Below are positions 25,435 through 38,513 of a stretch of DNA of 64,000 nucleotides, one piece after another. The stretch's first letter is position 1. Every line of letters begins with the position of its first letter. This DNA comes from Paragordius varius (taxonomy: Eukaryota > Nematomorpha), in contig OZ176055.1 of NCBI GenBank assembly GCA_964247055.1, forward strand, positions 2,232,001 to 2,296,000, read 5' to 3'. A model generated the notes under the pieces. That model was not told the DNA's origin. It worked only from the letters and a program-made list of their open reading frames with translations, and did not search any database. The translations under genes and the position numbers were made by a program.

Positions 25435-26460
25435 AAACCTGATGAAATATATATATTCTGACAAGAAAATATATCAGGATATCAAGGTGTTTTCGGTTTT
25501 GGTACTTACGAGTGATAATAAGAGTGTTATTTAAGCTTTTGTGGCAAGTGCTCCGTATCAACTAGCAAAGTTTGCTCAATTTTTTGTCAAAAATAATGAA
25601 GGTATATCAGATATTACATATAAAATGTAAATTATCAAAGATAATTTAATGTGCGCCGCGAAAGTCACAGTTTTTTCGCTCTCCTAAAATGCGCTAGTCA
25701 TCTTCAAATATACGCAAAAGATCGCCTGATAAATTTTTGCTAAATTTCGATATCAACTAAAAATATTTTTTAAAAAATGCATACTCTTTTCCAAAATTTA
25801 GCAAATATAGCGTATATATTTTAAGTCATAATGCAAACGGTTTATAAACGCTTTATGATATTATAAAAACACATTTTCTATATAAATTGATGCTGATCTA
25901 TCGCTTCAGAATTTTAGATTAAAGGTTCGTTGGCTTTCAAAATTGGGTGATTTTCGTAAAAAATTATATATATAATATACATTTGAAGACGAACACATAA
26001 AATTGGTTCAGCATCATTGAATTATATAGAAAAAGTGTTTTTGGATCTTAGAACGTACTTATACCGGCATCGCTTTATATAGTATAAAGTAAAAATTTTG
26101 CTAAAAATGTTTGTGAAAAGAGTATGCATTTTAAATTTTTAGTTATTATCAAAATTTAGAATATATTTAAACATGCAATACCGGCATTTTTTCGTTCCAA
26201 GCCAAGCAATATAATTTGGGATTTGAAATCAACATCTAGATTTTTTGAATTTTTTTATTTTCAGGTATAGTTTACGATATACTTAATAATATTTTTTGAA
26301 TTAAAGTTTCTAGCTTTCATAAAAAAAATATAAAAATGTGCGAAAATTTCATTTTATGATATAAAGCAATTACCACAAAAGTTTAAATAACTTTTATATC
26401 ACTTGTAGAGGCAAACCTACAGCAATTTAAAATTGATACATTTTCTTACCAGAATATATC
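25435..26460. mobile_element. Degenerate palindromic element, about 1 kb
   Basis: The outer blocks ttctgacaagaaaatatatc (about 25457) and its inverse cattttcttaccagaatata (about 26440) match. Inner blocks gagtgttatttaagcttttgtgg and the inverse ccacaaaagtttaaataac also match, with the centre near 25950. The arms are diverged, so this is an old fold-back copy. Motifs such as gttcagcatcat and tatagaaaaagtg recur at about 26650 and 56450, which places it in a local family. Confidence 0.6.
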
Positions 26461-28150
26461 TATTTAATTCGGTTATTTTTTTATACCTCCAATTTTTAAA
26501 GCAGTGTTATGCTCCGCCTAGAGAAAGCATAATTCTATATTCTGTCATTCGATAATACCTTAAATACTTATTGGGACATTTAAATTTCTGGGATACAAAA
26601 CTATAACAAAAGGTCATGAAAGTTAATCATAACGAGTGATTCAAATGTTCAGCATCATCAATTTATATAGAAAAAATAGTTATCTAAAAGTGCTTTTTTA
26701 TGGCCTGAAATATTATTTGATGCTATTTAGAATATAATATTTGAAAAAAAACATCTATCATATTTAGCATCCCTTAAAACAAGAAAAAAATGCGGTTCTT
26801 TCATTAGTGAGTACCCTGTTATGCTTCAAAACATAATTCGCTTCACCAAAATTTTGCTTTGAATTATTTAATCTTTCGAATGGTAGTTAGTAATTTGAAT
26901 CAATCTGAATTAAAAGTTATTTGTCTTTATATGATCAAAATTTCAACCCATATATATAGAAATACAGACAAACTTTATCATATGAATTATTTTAGTATGA
27001 GCATGATTAGGCTTAAAATAGTATAATTTAAAATCTTTAAAAAATCTTTTTATCAAAAGTATTTTACTTAGCGGATGCTATGCATAGTTATCTGTAAATT
27101 TATTACATAATCTTAAAGATCAAAAATTCCTTAAACTATATAGTCTTAAATTTAAAATTATAAACCTTCCTAACAATTAATATTGATGAGATAGTAATTT
27201 AAAAAAACAAAAAATTAAAAAGGGCTGTTTTGAATGACATAAAAAACCTTTTTATGTTATCTTTTTTAGACATTCACTGCCATTTAAACAAAATTTGAAT
27301 CCATTAGTTTTAAAAAAATAAACAAAGAAACGCTCTTCCTTCGCGGTTTGTCGCTTCCTAGCTCCAATATTAACTCTCGATGTGAATTAGTATGCATTTC
27401 TCGAATAATATATTACAAATGGGCATTAATTTATATTTTTTAAAAAAAATATTTTTAAGTCAAATTTAAGAATCAAATTATGAGAATTAGGTAGAATAAA
27501 TTTTGATTTAGATTTACTGTTAAATAATATAAAATATCCAAAAATGAAAAATCGAGTGAGAGAATAAGTTTTTGTCTAGTATTATTCAATGACCTTATTT
27601 TATTTTTTTATCTTTTTTACAAATTTAAAATTTTTGATATAAATTAACAGACTTGCATAATTTAACAAGATTTAACCAGCAAGCCACTAATCATAGAATG
27701 ACATAGCCAACTAACACAATATAAGACTATATATTTAAAAAATTATCCGGCCAAGAAATTTTATATAAATTTATATATGATATTAAGCCATCTAATTAAT
27801 GATAAATGTGCTTATGCCTACCAAATGAAACTAGTTTTATTATCATATTAAAAAAACTATTCTCTATATAAATATAATTAACATTGTTTATTCAATGCTA
27901 ATTGGATCCTAAAAAAAGAATTCGTGTATTATCCATACTCTCTTAATATCTATCTATTTAGCTAAACAAATAATTTTAACAAAATTTCTGCTATCAGGAT
28001 CAATATAATGTCCCATTACGTGAGCTATTATATTTTAGACCTTATACAAGACAATGATAAAAGTACAAGACGGCGGGAAAAGATAAAGCCGGTGCTATAC
28101 ATGATATTTGGAATTTCCCATAAACATTAAAAAAATGATATATCTAACAG
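26461..28150. other. No supportable gene
   Basis: AT-rich, with no recognised repeat apart from short motifs shared with 25435-26460. One splice-like segment on the minus strand at 27068-27091 (acceptor aatttacag, then seven codons and a stop) is in the phase needed to end the micro-exon gene, but the evidence is too thin to call it. Confidence 0.35.
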
Positions 28151-28655
28151 TTCGATTTAAATTGGGTATCCAAATACCCCAGACTAAATTTAATCAAAAA
28201 CTACTGAAGAAAACGGCTCAATTTAAATTTATGCTTTAATCTTAATAAAAATTATATAAATATGCCAAAATATCTAAATAAATTTTTTTTAAAAAAAATT
28301 TCCATATCAAACTACTTCGACGCCATTTTTATTTTACAAAATTTTTGCAAATAATTATATCTAACATCAATAGAAATAGAAAAAGCGGTTTATTTTGTAA
28401 TAACATTAATTTTACCATTTCACACACGTCACTTTGACGAAATTTTTACCTTTCGGTTTTGGCTTTAAAAAAGCAATATCAAATATTTTTGGATAAATAT
28501 TTTTATATATTTCGGTTTAATGTTATATAAGTGAAAAATTTTGCCATGATTTCGATTCCTTCCATACTTTTTAAAGAATTTAATTTAAAACAGGCCTGGG
28601 GTAGGCAATTTGAATCGAAGGACTAAAATAAATGTGTTGTATCTAAGTGTTAAAA
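28150..28655 (+). mobile_element. TTAA-family element, worn copy
   Basis: It runs from aacagttcgatttaaattgg and aaataccccagac to gaatcgaaggactaaaat and gtatctaagtgttaa, with the usual internal blocks (acttcgacgccattt, cggtttattttgtaa, atatatttcggtttaa). It is slightly shorter than the complete 590-bp copy. Confidence 0.75.
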
Positions 28656-28964
28656 GATGCTGACACCTCTGCTGCAAGCCAACGCACTACTACAATGCAA
28701 ACTGTTATATTATTAAAAAAGTGTTTTTAAATTATAAATGGCGCTTTCCGCACCCAAGAAAAGTTTATAATAAATACGTTCAAAAGGAGACCAAATAAAA
28801 AAATGTTTAAATCGATATTACAGTTTAATTGAATTTAAATAGGTGATGTTAATTTGAGTTCGATTTTGGATTAAAATAATTTAATGTAAAAATCAATAAG
28901 GTAAAAGAACCCAATAAAAAACATATGTTGTATATGCACTCTTTGCAAAAAATCTTTACACTTG

Positions 28965-29510
28965 GATACAACACATTTATTTCAATCATTCGATGCAAAT
29001 TAAGGTATGGATACCCCAGGCCTGTTAAAAATTAAAATTTTATTATATGGAAAGAATTGAAGCTATGGCAAAAGTTTGCACCTATATAAGATAAATGATC
29101 CGAAATATAGAATTCATTCGAAAATGCCTAATATTACTTATTTGGTAAAACTTAAAGGTAAAATTAAAGACAACATGACATTTGTGCAAATGCTAATATA
29201 AATAATAAAATTAAATTTTTTTTGTTTATATCAATGTTAAATATGATAATTAAAAAAGAAATTAAGTTTAGGCTTATCAAATAAAAACGATATTATGCAA
29301 AAATATTGTAAAATAAAAATGGCGTTTAAATAGTTTGATACGCTTTTTTTCAAAACCAAATTTTATTTAATTATTTCGGCCGTTTAAATTTGTACTAAAA
29401 TAGACGCATAAATGTAAATTGAGACCGTTGTTCAATAATTTTTTTAAAATATCAACTTATATATAGTCCGGGTTATTTTGATATCTTAATTTGAATCGAA
29501 GTGTTTACAA
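28965..29510 (-). mobile_element. TTAA-family element, inverted and diverged
   Basis: It is the reverse-complement of the family: acacttggatacaacacatt at the left, ccccaggcctgtt inside, atggcgtttaaatagtttga in the middle and aatttgaatcgaagtgttta at the right. It is more diverged than the copies at 24264 and 54357, hence older. Confidence 0.7.
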
Positions 29511-29524
29511 ATTTTTTTTATTAT

Positions 29525-30542
29525 ATACTAGCGAATTTAATTGCCACAAAATTTTTTTTCCACCTTGTTTTTAAAATATTGAGAAAATCGAAAATAGTCA
29601 AATTATAAAAATTAACGATAATTAAAATAATAATAAAAAAATTGAAATAAATTTTATTATCATTTTAACGGATATTTACATTTTATAAATAGAAAATCAT
29701 ATAATTTAGTTTTTTTTATTAAAATATCAAAAAATCATGTTATTCTTTAACATATTTAATTTACAAAAAATATTTATGAACTGTATTTAAATAATTTTTA
29801 AAATTAGTTAGTAGCTAAATTCGCTATTATATTTTATCCAAAATAACTTATATATATTAATGAAATTGATAAATTATTTTTTCACTCTCTGTCATCTGAT
29901 TTATGAATGATAATTTTACTGTTTTATTTTGAATCAGGAACTGGAATGCAAACTATATAAATAAATACAAAAATTTACAAGTAGTGGAATAACTATAAAT
30001 GCATAAACAAACTTGTTGGTGAGATTAGGATTAATGGTTGATTTCACTACTTTTAAATTGTATTTAAAATATACTTTGTAATTCCAGCTCATGTAAGATT
30101 CCAAAATAAAACAGCAAATTTATACACTTATAAACGACATGACAAAATGAACAAATAAAACAATTTATTTATATTTTGATATTATAAAATATGAACGTTA
30201 AGATTTTATTAGTCAGTTTAGCTTGAAAAAACTAAAATGAACTCAGAAAAAAATTATATTAGGTATGTAAGGAAAAATACGATTTTATCTGACTTTCAAT
30301 AAAAACCGTAACGACATGATTCTACGCTAATAAAATGTATATAAATAACTAATAAAATAATTACAAATCTTAATATCTCAAGTTTTATCATTAATTGATT
30401 ACGCTTATTACCCTTAAGTTTTTTCTTGCCCAATTTCGATTTTCTCCCATTATTACAAAAGTGCACTAAATAAATTTGCGGCAAATAAAAATTCGCTGGT
30501 TATAAGCTATCTCAAAAAAATGTCATTTTTTTGCGCACAGTC
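29525..30542. mobile_element. Palindromic element, CACTGTGTGCAAAAAA family (worn copy)
   Basis: The right end (cgctggttataagctatctc, then ttttttgcgcacagt) matches the right end of the better copy at 42837-44022. The inner parts are inverted relative to each other: tattgagaaaatcgaaaata on the left and attttcgattttctcccat type on the right. The left terminus is worn. No transposase. Confidence 0.65.
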
Positions 30543-30573
30543 TTTTATTAAAGTCTATATATATATATATATA

Positions 30574-33500
30574 CAGTATGCATTTTAATGTATGTTAAGT
30601 AATTTTATTGCCTGCCAAATAACATAAATGGTTTATCAAAAGCGTAAAATACTGACCCACGAAATTATTTCGTAGTACACATATGAAAGAAGATTGACGT
30701 GAGAATTAACATAGGCTTTAATTTGATGGATATTTTGTAATGTTAAATTTTGAGAATATTATAGCAATTTATGTTAACATTTGTAATATTGTTGTTACGT
30801 ATTTAGATGCGGAATTTTGTGGGTTTTTATCTTTGATAAATTAATAAATAGTAAAATACGTATTTTAAGATATTTTATGTTAATTATTCTTATTAATAAT
30901 AAATATTTTTCAACATGCTAAATACCTGTATTAATCAATATTAGTATTATAATTTTATATACGTGTTATTACTAATAACACAGGTAAATATATATTTGTG
31001 AAAATTTAAATAGATTTTAGATTTTTGACTTTTATGTTTTGCATTATTTTTATCAGGTAAAAATTGCGGTTTTTAATAAATTTCCTAAAAATTTAGTTTT
31101 TTATGTTTTTTAGGTTTTGCATTGTTAGTTGTAAATAATTACTACATATTTTGGACATTATAATAAATAGAGGTAAAAATTGCGGTTTTTAATATATTTC
31201 CTAAAAATTTATTTTATGTTTTTTAGGTTTTGCATTGTTAGTTGTAAATAATTACTACATATTTTGGACATTATAATAAATAGAGGTAAAAATTGCGGTT
31301 TTTAACAAATTTAGTAAAAATTTAGTTTTTTTTGTTTTTTAGGTTTTGCATTGTTAATTGTAATTAATTACTACATATTTTGGACATTATAATAAATACA
31401 GGTAAAAATTGTGGTTTTTAATAAATTTAGTAAAAATTTAACATTTTTGTGTTTTGTATCATTGTTATTTGTTATTAATTAAAATATTTTGAAAATTTTA
31501 ATAAATACAGGTGAAAATTGCGGTTTTTAATAAAAGTAAAAATTTAACATTTTTGTGTTTTGTATCATTGTTATTTGTTATTAATTAATAGATATTTTGT
31601 AAATTTTAATAAATACAGGTGAAAATGGCGGTTTTTAATAACGAGTAAAATTTCTAATTTTTTGTTCAACGTTGCTAATTTATTAAATATATTTTTTTAA
31701 ATTTTTAAGAAAATGATTTTTTTTGTTTTACATTGATAACCAATATATTAAATATAGTTAACATATTCCAGCATACAGGTAAAAATGGATGTTACGGTTT
31801 TAGGTTTGACATTTTAATTTCAAATCCAACCATGTATATTTTAACAAACACCTTATGTCACCAAAGATTGAAAATAAGATCAAGATATATAAAACATCTT
31901 GTAAAGTATCTGAATATCGCCAAATATAAATAAATTTATTTAAATTATAAATGTGTAATTATAAAAATATTCATAATATTATGTTTGAAATTAGCTTCTT
32001 CTTATTGATATTAATACAGGTAATTCGTTTCTAATATTGATAAACGATGAGTGTGTGTTCATGATAATCATAGCCAAAAATTAAATGTAGATAATCCTGA
32101 AAATTTCAATCACCATCATTTTCTGGGTATATTCTATCAACTAAAATATAAGATAGAAAGGTATTTTTAATATATTAGAAAATTGATACCTGGATTATAT
32201 AAGTATTTTTAACATAATTTTAAATATTGAGGGCTAAACATTCAATTAAAAGGGAACTAAATAAGGTTGACGTGGCTTTTTAACAACCAAATTTTCAAAA
32301 AAATATTTTCTTCATGATAAAAAATTCTAAAATAATATTTTTGTTTTTGCGTTTTTGTTCTATCATCCTAAACTATAATGAAAAACTATTCTTCACCAAA
32401 GCAAACAATGTTAGTGTTGCCTGCTTAGTTTTGGAAGTGCTGTTGCATTAGCTTTTGAAAAAAAAATTTTTTCTATTTTCTATTTGACGTCATTGTTTCA
32501 TATTTATAGTTTGGGATGGTAGAACGAAATATCATTTTTGAATTTTTTATCATGAAGAAAATATTTTTTTGCAAATTTAGTTGTTAAAAAGCCAAGTCAA
32601 CCTTATTTTGTTCCCTTTCAAACTTTGAATGTTTTAGCCCTCAATATTTAAAATTATGTTGAAAATACTTATATAATCCAGGTATCAATTTTCTAATATA
32701 TTAAAAATACCTTTCTATCTTATATTTTAGTTGATAGAATACACCCAGAAAATGATGGTGATTGAAATTTTCAGGATTATCTACATTTAATTTTTGGCTA
32801 TGAATATAATGAACGCACACCGCATCGTTTATCAATATTAGAAACGAATTACCTGTATTAATATCAATAAGAAGAAGCTAATTTCAAACATAATATTATG
32901 AATATTTTTATAATTACACATTTATAATTTAAATAAATTTATTTATATTTGGCGATATTCAGATACTTTACAAGATGTTTTATATATCTTGATCTTATTT
33001 TCAATCTTTGGTGACATAAGTTGTTTGTTAAAATATACATAGTTGGATTTGAAATTAAAATGTCAAACCTAAAACCATAACATCCATTTTTACCTTGCTG
33101 GAATATGTTAACTATATTTAATATATTGGTTATCAATGTAAAACAAAAAAAATTTAAAAAACCGCAAATCATAGTAATTTTTACCTGTATATATCAATGT
33201 ATCAAAAATATATTTAATAAATTAGCAACGTTGAACAAAAAAATAGAAATTTCATTCGTTATTAAAAACCGCCATTTTCACCTGTATTTATTAAAATTTC
33301 CAAAATATTTTAATTAACAACAAATAACATGATACAAAACACAAAAATGTTAAATTTTTACTAAATTTATTAAAAATCACAATTTTTACCTGTATTTATT
33401 ATAATGTCCAAAATATGTAGTAATTAATTACAATTAACAATGCAAAACCTAAAAAACAAAAAAAACTAAATTTTTACTAAATTTGTTAAAAACCGCAATT

Positions 33501-34335
33501 TTTACCTCTATTTATTATAATGTCCAAAATTTGTAGTAATTATTTACAACTAACAATGCAAAACCTAAAAAAACAAAAAAAAACTAAATTTTTAGTAAAT
33601 TTATTAAAAACCGCAATTTTTACCTCTATTTATTATAATGTCCAAAATATACAGTAATTATTTACAACTAACAATGCAAAACCTAAAAAAACAAAAAACT
33701 AAATTTTTAGTAAAAATTTATTAAAAACCGCAATTTTTACCTCTATTTATTATAATGTCAATATGTAGTAATTATTTACAACTAACAATGCAAAACCTAA
33801 AAAACATAAAAAACTAAATTTTTAGGAAATTTATTAAAAACCGCAATTTTTACCTGATAAAAATAATGCAAAACATAAAAGTCAAAAATCTAAAATCTAT
33901 TTAAATTTTCACAAATATATATTTACCTGTGTTATTAGTAATAACACGTATATAAAATTATAATACTAATATTGATTAATACAGGTATTTAGCATGTTGA
34001 AAAATATTTATTATTAATAAGAATAATTAACATAAAATATCTTAATATACGTATTTTACTATTTATTAATTTATCAAAGATAAAAACCCACAAAATTCCG
34101 CATCTAAATACGTAACAACAATATTACAAATGTTAACATAAATTGCTATAATATTCTCAAAATTTAACATTACAAAATATCCATCAAATTATAAAGCCTA
34201 TGTTAATTCTCACGTCAATCTTCTTTCATATGTGTACTACGAAATAATTTCGTGGGTCAGTATTTTACGCTTTTGATAAACCATTTATGTTATTTGGCAG
34301 GCAATAAAATTACTTAACATACATTAAAATGCATA

Positions 34336-34338
<3 letters not shown>
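30574..34338. mobile_element. 3.77-kb near-perfect palindromic (fold-back) element
   Basis: Two arms of about 1.8 kb (30574-32375 and about 32510-34338) are inverted copies with very few differences, around a spacer of about 130 bp. The termini, CAGTATGCATTTTAATG with TA on both sides, are those of the small MITEs at 11467, 36635 and 48935, so this looks like a giant relative of that Tc1/mariner-type family. Each arm holds a tandem array (about 31040-31660, mirrored at about 33250-33860) of units near 110-130 bp, and a small open frame of 66-77 codons that differs little between arms (31733-31933 plus, 32939-33172 minus). No transposase was recognised. The high arm identity points to recent formation or continuing conversion. 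Confidence 0.88.
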
Positions 34339-34376
<38 letters not shown>

Positions 34377-34380
34377 TTCC
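34339..34380. repeat. TA microsatellite
   Basis: A TA dinucleotide run directly at the right end of the 3.77-kb palindrome; a shorter run flanks its left end. It probably reflects a TA-rich target. Confidence 0.85.
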
Positions 34381-34791
34381 TCTCTCTTTTTTACGTAAGA
34401 TGTTTCAAAATCAAAGGGGCTATTTTGAATTGATTTTTTTAAAGATTTTAGTCTAAATTATATATGTTTAATGATAATTTTAAATTATTGATTGCATATT
34501 AAGATTTTAGTTTGTGTGACTCAGACTGTCAACAGCATAATCTTATGCATTTCCACTTTTTGAAAAATTATATGTAAATTAAAAAATTTAGTTGGATTTT
34601 GTATTTATAATCAACTATATTTATTATGATTTAATAAGTAATAATTACAAGGATTATATATTTGTTTTTGACATATCTGACGACAAATAATTTAATTCAC
34701 GATAGGCATCCAGAATCTATATAAAATATATATTATAAAATATATATCAATAAAAGAGAACCAAGTAATCTGTTTTCCAGAAATAACATAC

Positions 34792-34805
34792 CGATTCCTC
34801 AGCAT
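34792..34805 (-). CDS. Last micro-exon seen, 14 nt (DAEES)
   Basis: Acceptor tttatcctag and donor GTATGT. It is 14 nt and takes the frame from phase 1 to phase 0, so the following exon should be non-symmetric or terminal. It is acidic like its neighbours. I could not find the next exon with confidence; the 3.77-kb palindrome begins about 450 bp downstream. Confidence 0.5.
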
Positions 34806-37024
34806 CTAGGATAAATAAAAAATTGTATTAAAATTTTTTTTTTACTTTATGCAACAAATGTTTTTTTTCGGGCCGGCTTAACACAATGTTGAACTTTATT
34901 TATAAAATAGCTAAAATAATTGTTTCGATTCTAAAAAGATGCACCATATTTCCTGTTTGGTCAGAATCAAAAAATTGTGCTTTTATGTCATAGGGGGGGA
35001 TGTTTATATATATTGGTAATTAAACAAAAACATCTTTATTTAATACTAAAAAATATATGGAAAATTTCAAATTAATACATAACTTTTTACATCAAAGTTA
35101 AAGGACATAAAATGTGTTAGATGTCAATTTTTATCGCAAAAATATCGAGATTTCTCGACAAATTTACAAATATTTACCTAACCATATTATAACTAACCAT
35201 AGAAGCCTGTACTTTATGTTTTTAATATAGTTTTTAATTAGATGCAGTAGAGTAAATTAAAGTGCTTTTCTCGAGTATACATTTATTTAGGTTGGCCTAT
35301 ATATAAAATAACTCAAGATGCCAATTAGGCTTTATATTATATTTTAATATTTATACCATTCAGTCAAAAGGAAATCTTTTTTACGCAATTTTTTTTTCAA
35401 CCGAACGTAACATTTTAACGGTGTTAAAAACGGGTTGCTTAATGGTATATATAAAAAATTATTCTGCTACAGAAATAGTAGGGTTTACTCAAAGTCGACA
35501 GATACAATTTTTCTGTAGTGCATTTTATAGGAAAAATGTTTTATATACCATTTGCACTTCAAGGTCCTTAAACACTTCAAGTTGGTTCCTGAACACTTCA
35601 AGTTGGCCCTTGATCATTTAAACTCGGTCCTTTGACTTTTTTTGTTTTGTTTTGATTTTATCAATCAAATCTTATATCATTCATCTATCATATCGTTTTT
35701 AACCTATTTTCAGTAAATTAACATAAAACTTACATCAATATCAACTTTTAATCATTAAACCATATATCTTTATTATTTCTTGAAATTATTTTAGATATTT
35801 ATAAATTTTTAACACGTGAAAAAATAAGTTTTTTGGCTTATTATTTAAAATTTTCAACTAAAAACATCTAGAGTCATTAATTTTGTTAAATTGGAAAATA
35901 TAGTTTGAGACAAAAATGTGTTTTTTGAATAAAAATTTATCTTTTTAAATGAATAAATATATAATAAATAAAGAAAATTAGGTTAAATAATAAAAAATAA
36001 ACATGCAAAAATTATGGTTAAATCAAATTAAAAAATTTTAACGACAAACTTGAAGTAAGGACCAATTTGAAAAGTTCAAGGACCTAAAAGTGTTCAAGGA
36101 CACTCTTAGAGTGAATGGTATATTATTAAAAGAGTAAACATGTTAAAAATAAAGTTTAAAAATATGTGTTTTTAAAATATATTAAAAATGATATTGGTAT
36201 TCATGCATATTGTTAGATGTAGAGAGATTATTTTGTCAAGAAATCTCAATATTTTTCTAAAAGCGTTAATACATATTTTGCCTCTCCTCAACAATTTTGA
36301 GGTCCAATGCAAAAAATGTTAGAGTTAATATGTTTTGCTACAATTCCATATATTTTATTGTAACACCCATAGATAATTTTTATTCCGTGAATAATATTTT
36401 ACACCATTTAATGTTGCAGGAAAAAGGTGATTCTCACCAAATGTGGATATATGGCGATATTTTTTAAGATTAAAAAAAATTATACATCAACAGGTATAAG
36501 CTGGTCATAAAATTTAAAAATCATTTATAAATACTGCTATAAACTAAACTTACCAGCCAATTCCTCTTCAATGGCGCCTGACATATTTTAATAAAAATTT
36601 ATTAATATTTTTATTGAGAATTTATGTAATAATATAGTATGCATTTTAATGGTTGCCTCACACTATAGTAAAGCAATTTGCAAAATAAGAGTTTACGAAA
36701 AAAAGAAGGGAAATTTTTATTTAACACTTGGATACAACACATTCATTTTAGTCCTTCGATTCAAATTGGGGTAGTTAAATACCCCCTGTTGAAAATTTAG
36801 TCTGTGGTATTTAGATACCCCAAAAATCAAAGTGTTAATATTTTGATTGCTTTACATTGTTGCTTGTGAAAAAGCAACCATTAAATTGCATATTGTAATT
36901 AAATGACATATTTCCAAAATTACATTGTGTAAAATTGTTTTTAAAATGGCAGTAGTCAAAAAAATTTCACGCCAAATGGATTTTTAAAAAAACTAGTATG
37001 GTTACCTCCCTCTCCTTCAGCTAT

Positions 37025-37060
<36 letters not shown>

Positions 37061-38439
37061 TGCATTACATAATAAAAAAATCTTTTTATCAAAAAACCAT
37101 TTTAACAAATTAAAAAATATTTCTTATCGAGATAATATAAGTTCTATCCCTTAAGATGCTATAATTAATTAATTAATATGTTAAAGTTTTATGAATAATT
37201 TATAATTCTATTAGTGAGGATTAAATGGGTATTATTTGATAAAAATTAAAAAAATTAAATTCATAAATATAAACGTAATTTACCAATTCCCTGTATGACA
37301 TCTAAAAATGCACAATAAATAATATTTATATATTTAAAATTTGTAAATTTCAAAAAAAAAATTTCGCTAACCCTATTTGTAAAAAACAATTTATTTAAAA
37401 GCAATGTACATTTAACAGGATAAAATAGACTAAACTTAAAATGGAGTTTCATAATTATTACTAAAAAAAGTTAAACTAGTCTATGTTTATTTCATATTTT
37501 AAGTTGAATTTATTTTATAAATTATTATTATACTTAAACACAATTTGTCATTTATTAAGGCAGTTTTTACAATAGTCGTAGATTAAAATAGAAGATATAA
37601 GGAGACTTCGATTCGACAATCCAAAAACTAAGTTGTTAAAATTAAATTTGCTATTTTGCTCATGTTTTAATAATGTGTACAATTTTTCTTTGCGGGAGCA
37701 AATTAAATTAATGTTTCTTTTGATGAGGTAAAGTTTGAATTAGCATATATATAAAGGAAAACTAAGTTGCTACGCCAGTCATCAGTTATATGTGATCAAG
37801 TTAATCAAATGTTATAAGTACTGGGTGCATGTAATTTACAATATTAAATTTTATTGAAAAAATTGATGGTATTGTTAGACTCGTGCTACTCGTTCATTAT
37901 TTGTTGCAAGATAGATAGCAGACAACAATGAGCATTATAGAGTCATGTATCCTTTATTTAAAAAAAATTTTTTTCGTTAAATGGGAAATATCTGGTAAAT
38001 AATGGAAAAAACAAGAGCTTTATGGTAATTATTAACTTTTTTGATGAATATGATATTGTTAATACCATAGAGCTCTTGATTTTTCCATTCTTTAACAAAT
38101 TTTTATACCCAATTTACGAAAGGAAATAAATTTTTGATAAAATAAAGGATACATGACTGTAAAAGGGTTAATAGTTATTATATTCGCTTTTTACTGCTAA
38201 TATTTTGTCTGCTTATGTTATTTGGCAATACAAATAAGCAAATGTATATTTACTAATACTGTAATAGTGATCCCCTATGATGAATCAATTATATTTATAT
38301 ATCGGATTTGAACCCATAAATCTTAAGTGAAGGGAATGATAAAAAGATAAATGTTTATACCTTGAATATTGATGGCTAAAATATTTGTTAAATATAAATA
38401 ATAATACCTCCTCCGATCTCTAGAGCCACAGAAATATAT

Positions 38440-38513
<74 letters not shown>

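Noticed and set aside
27068-27091. Terminal exon of the micro-exon gene (acceptor aatttacag, seven codons, stop)
   Set aside because: The phase fits, but the segment is too short, lies 7.7 kb beyond the last exon across the big palindrome, and has no clear polyadenylation signal.
31733-33172. Small mirrored ORF in the 3.77-kb palindrome as a host gene
   Set aside because: It exists only as part of the element's arms, has no recognisable domain and is preserved mainly because the arms are nearly identical.
35165-35200. 15-nt micro-exon candidate near 35170-35184
   Set aside because: The coded peptide and the surrounding repeated ttag motifs give no support beyond a donor-like GTAAAT; several equally likely borders exist.
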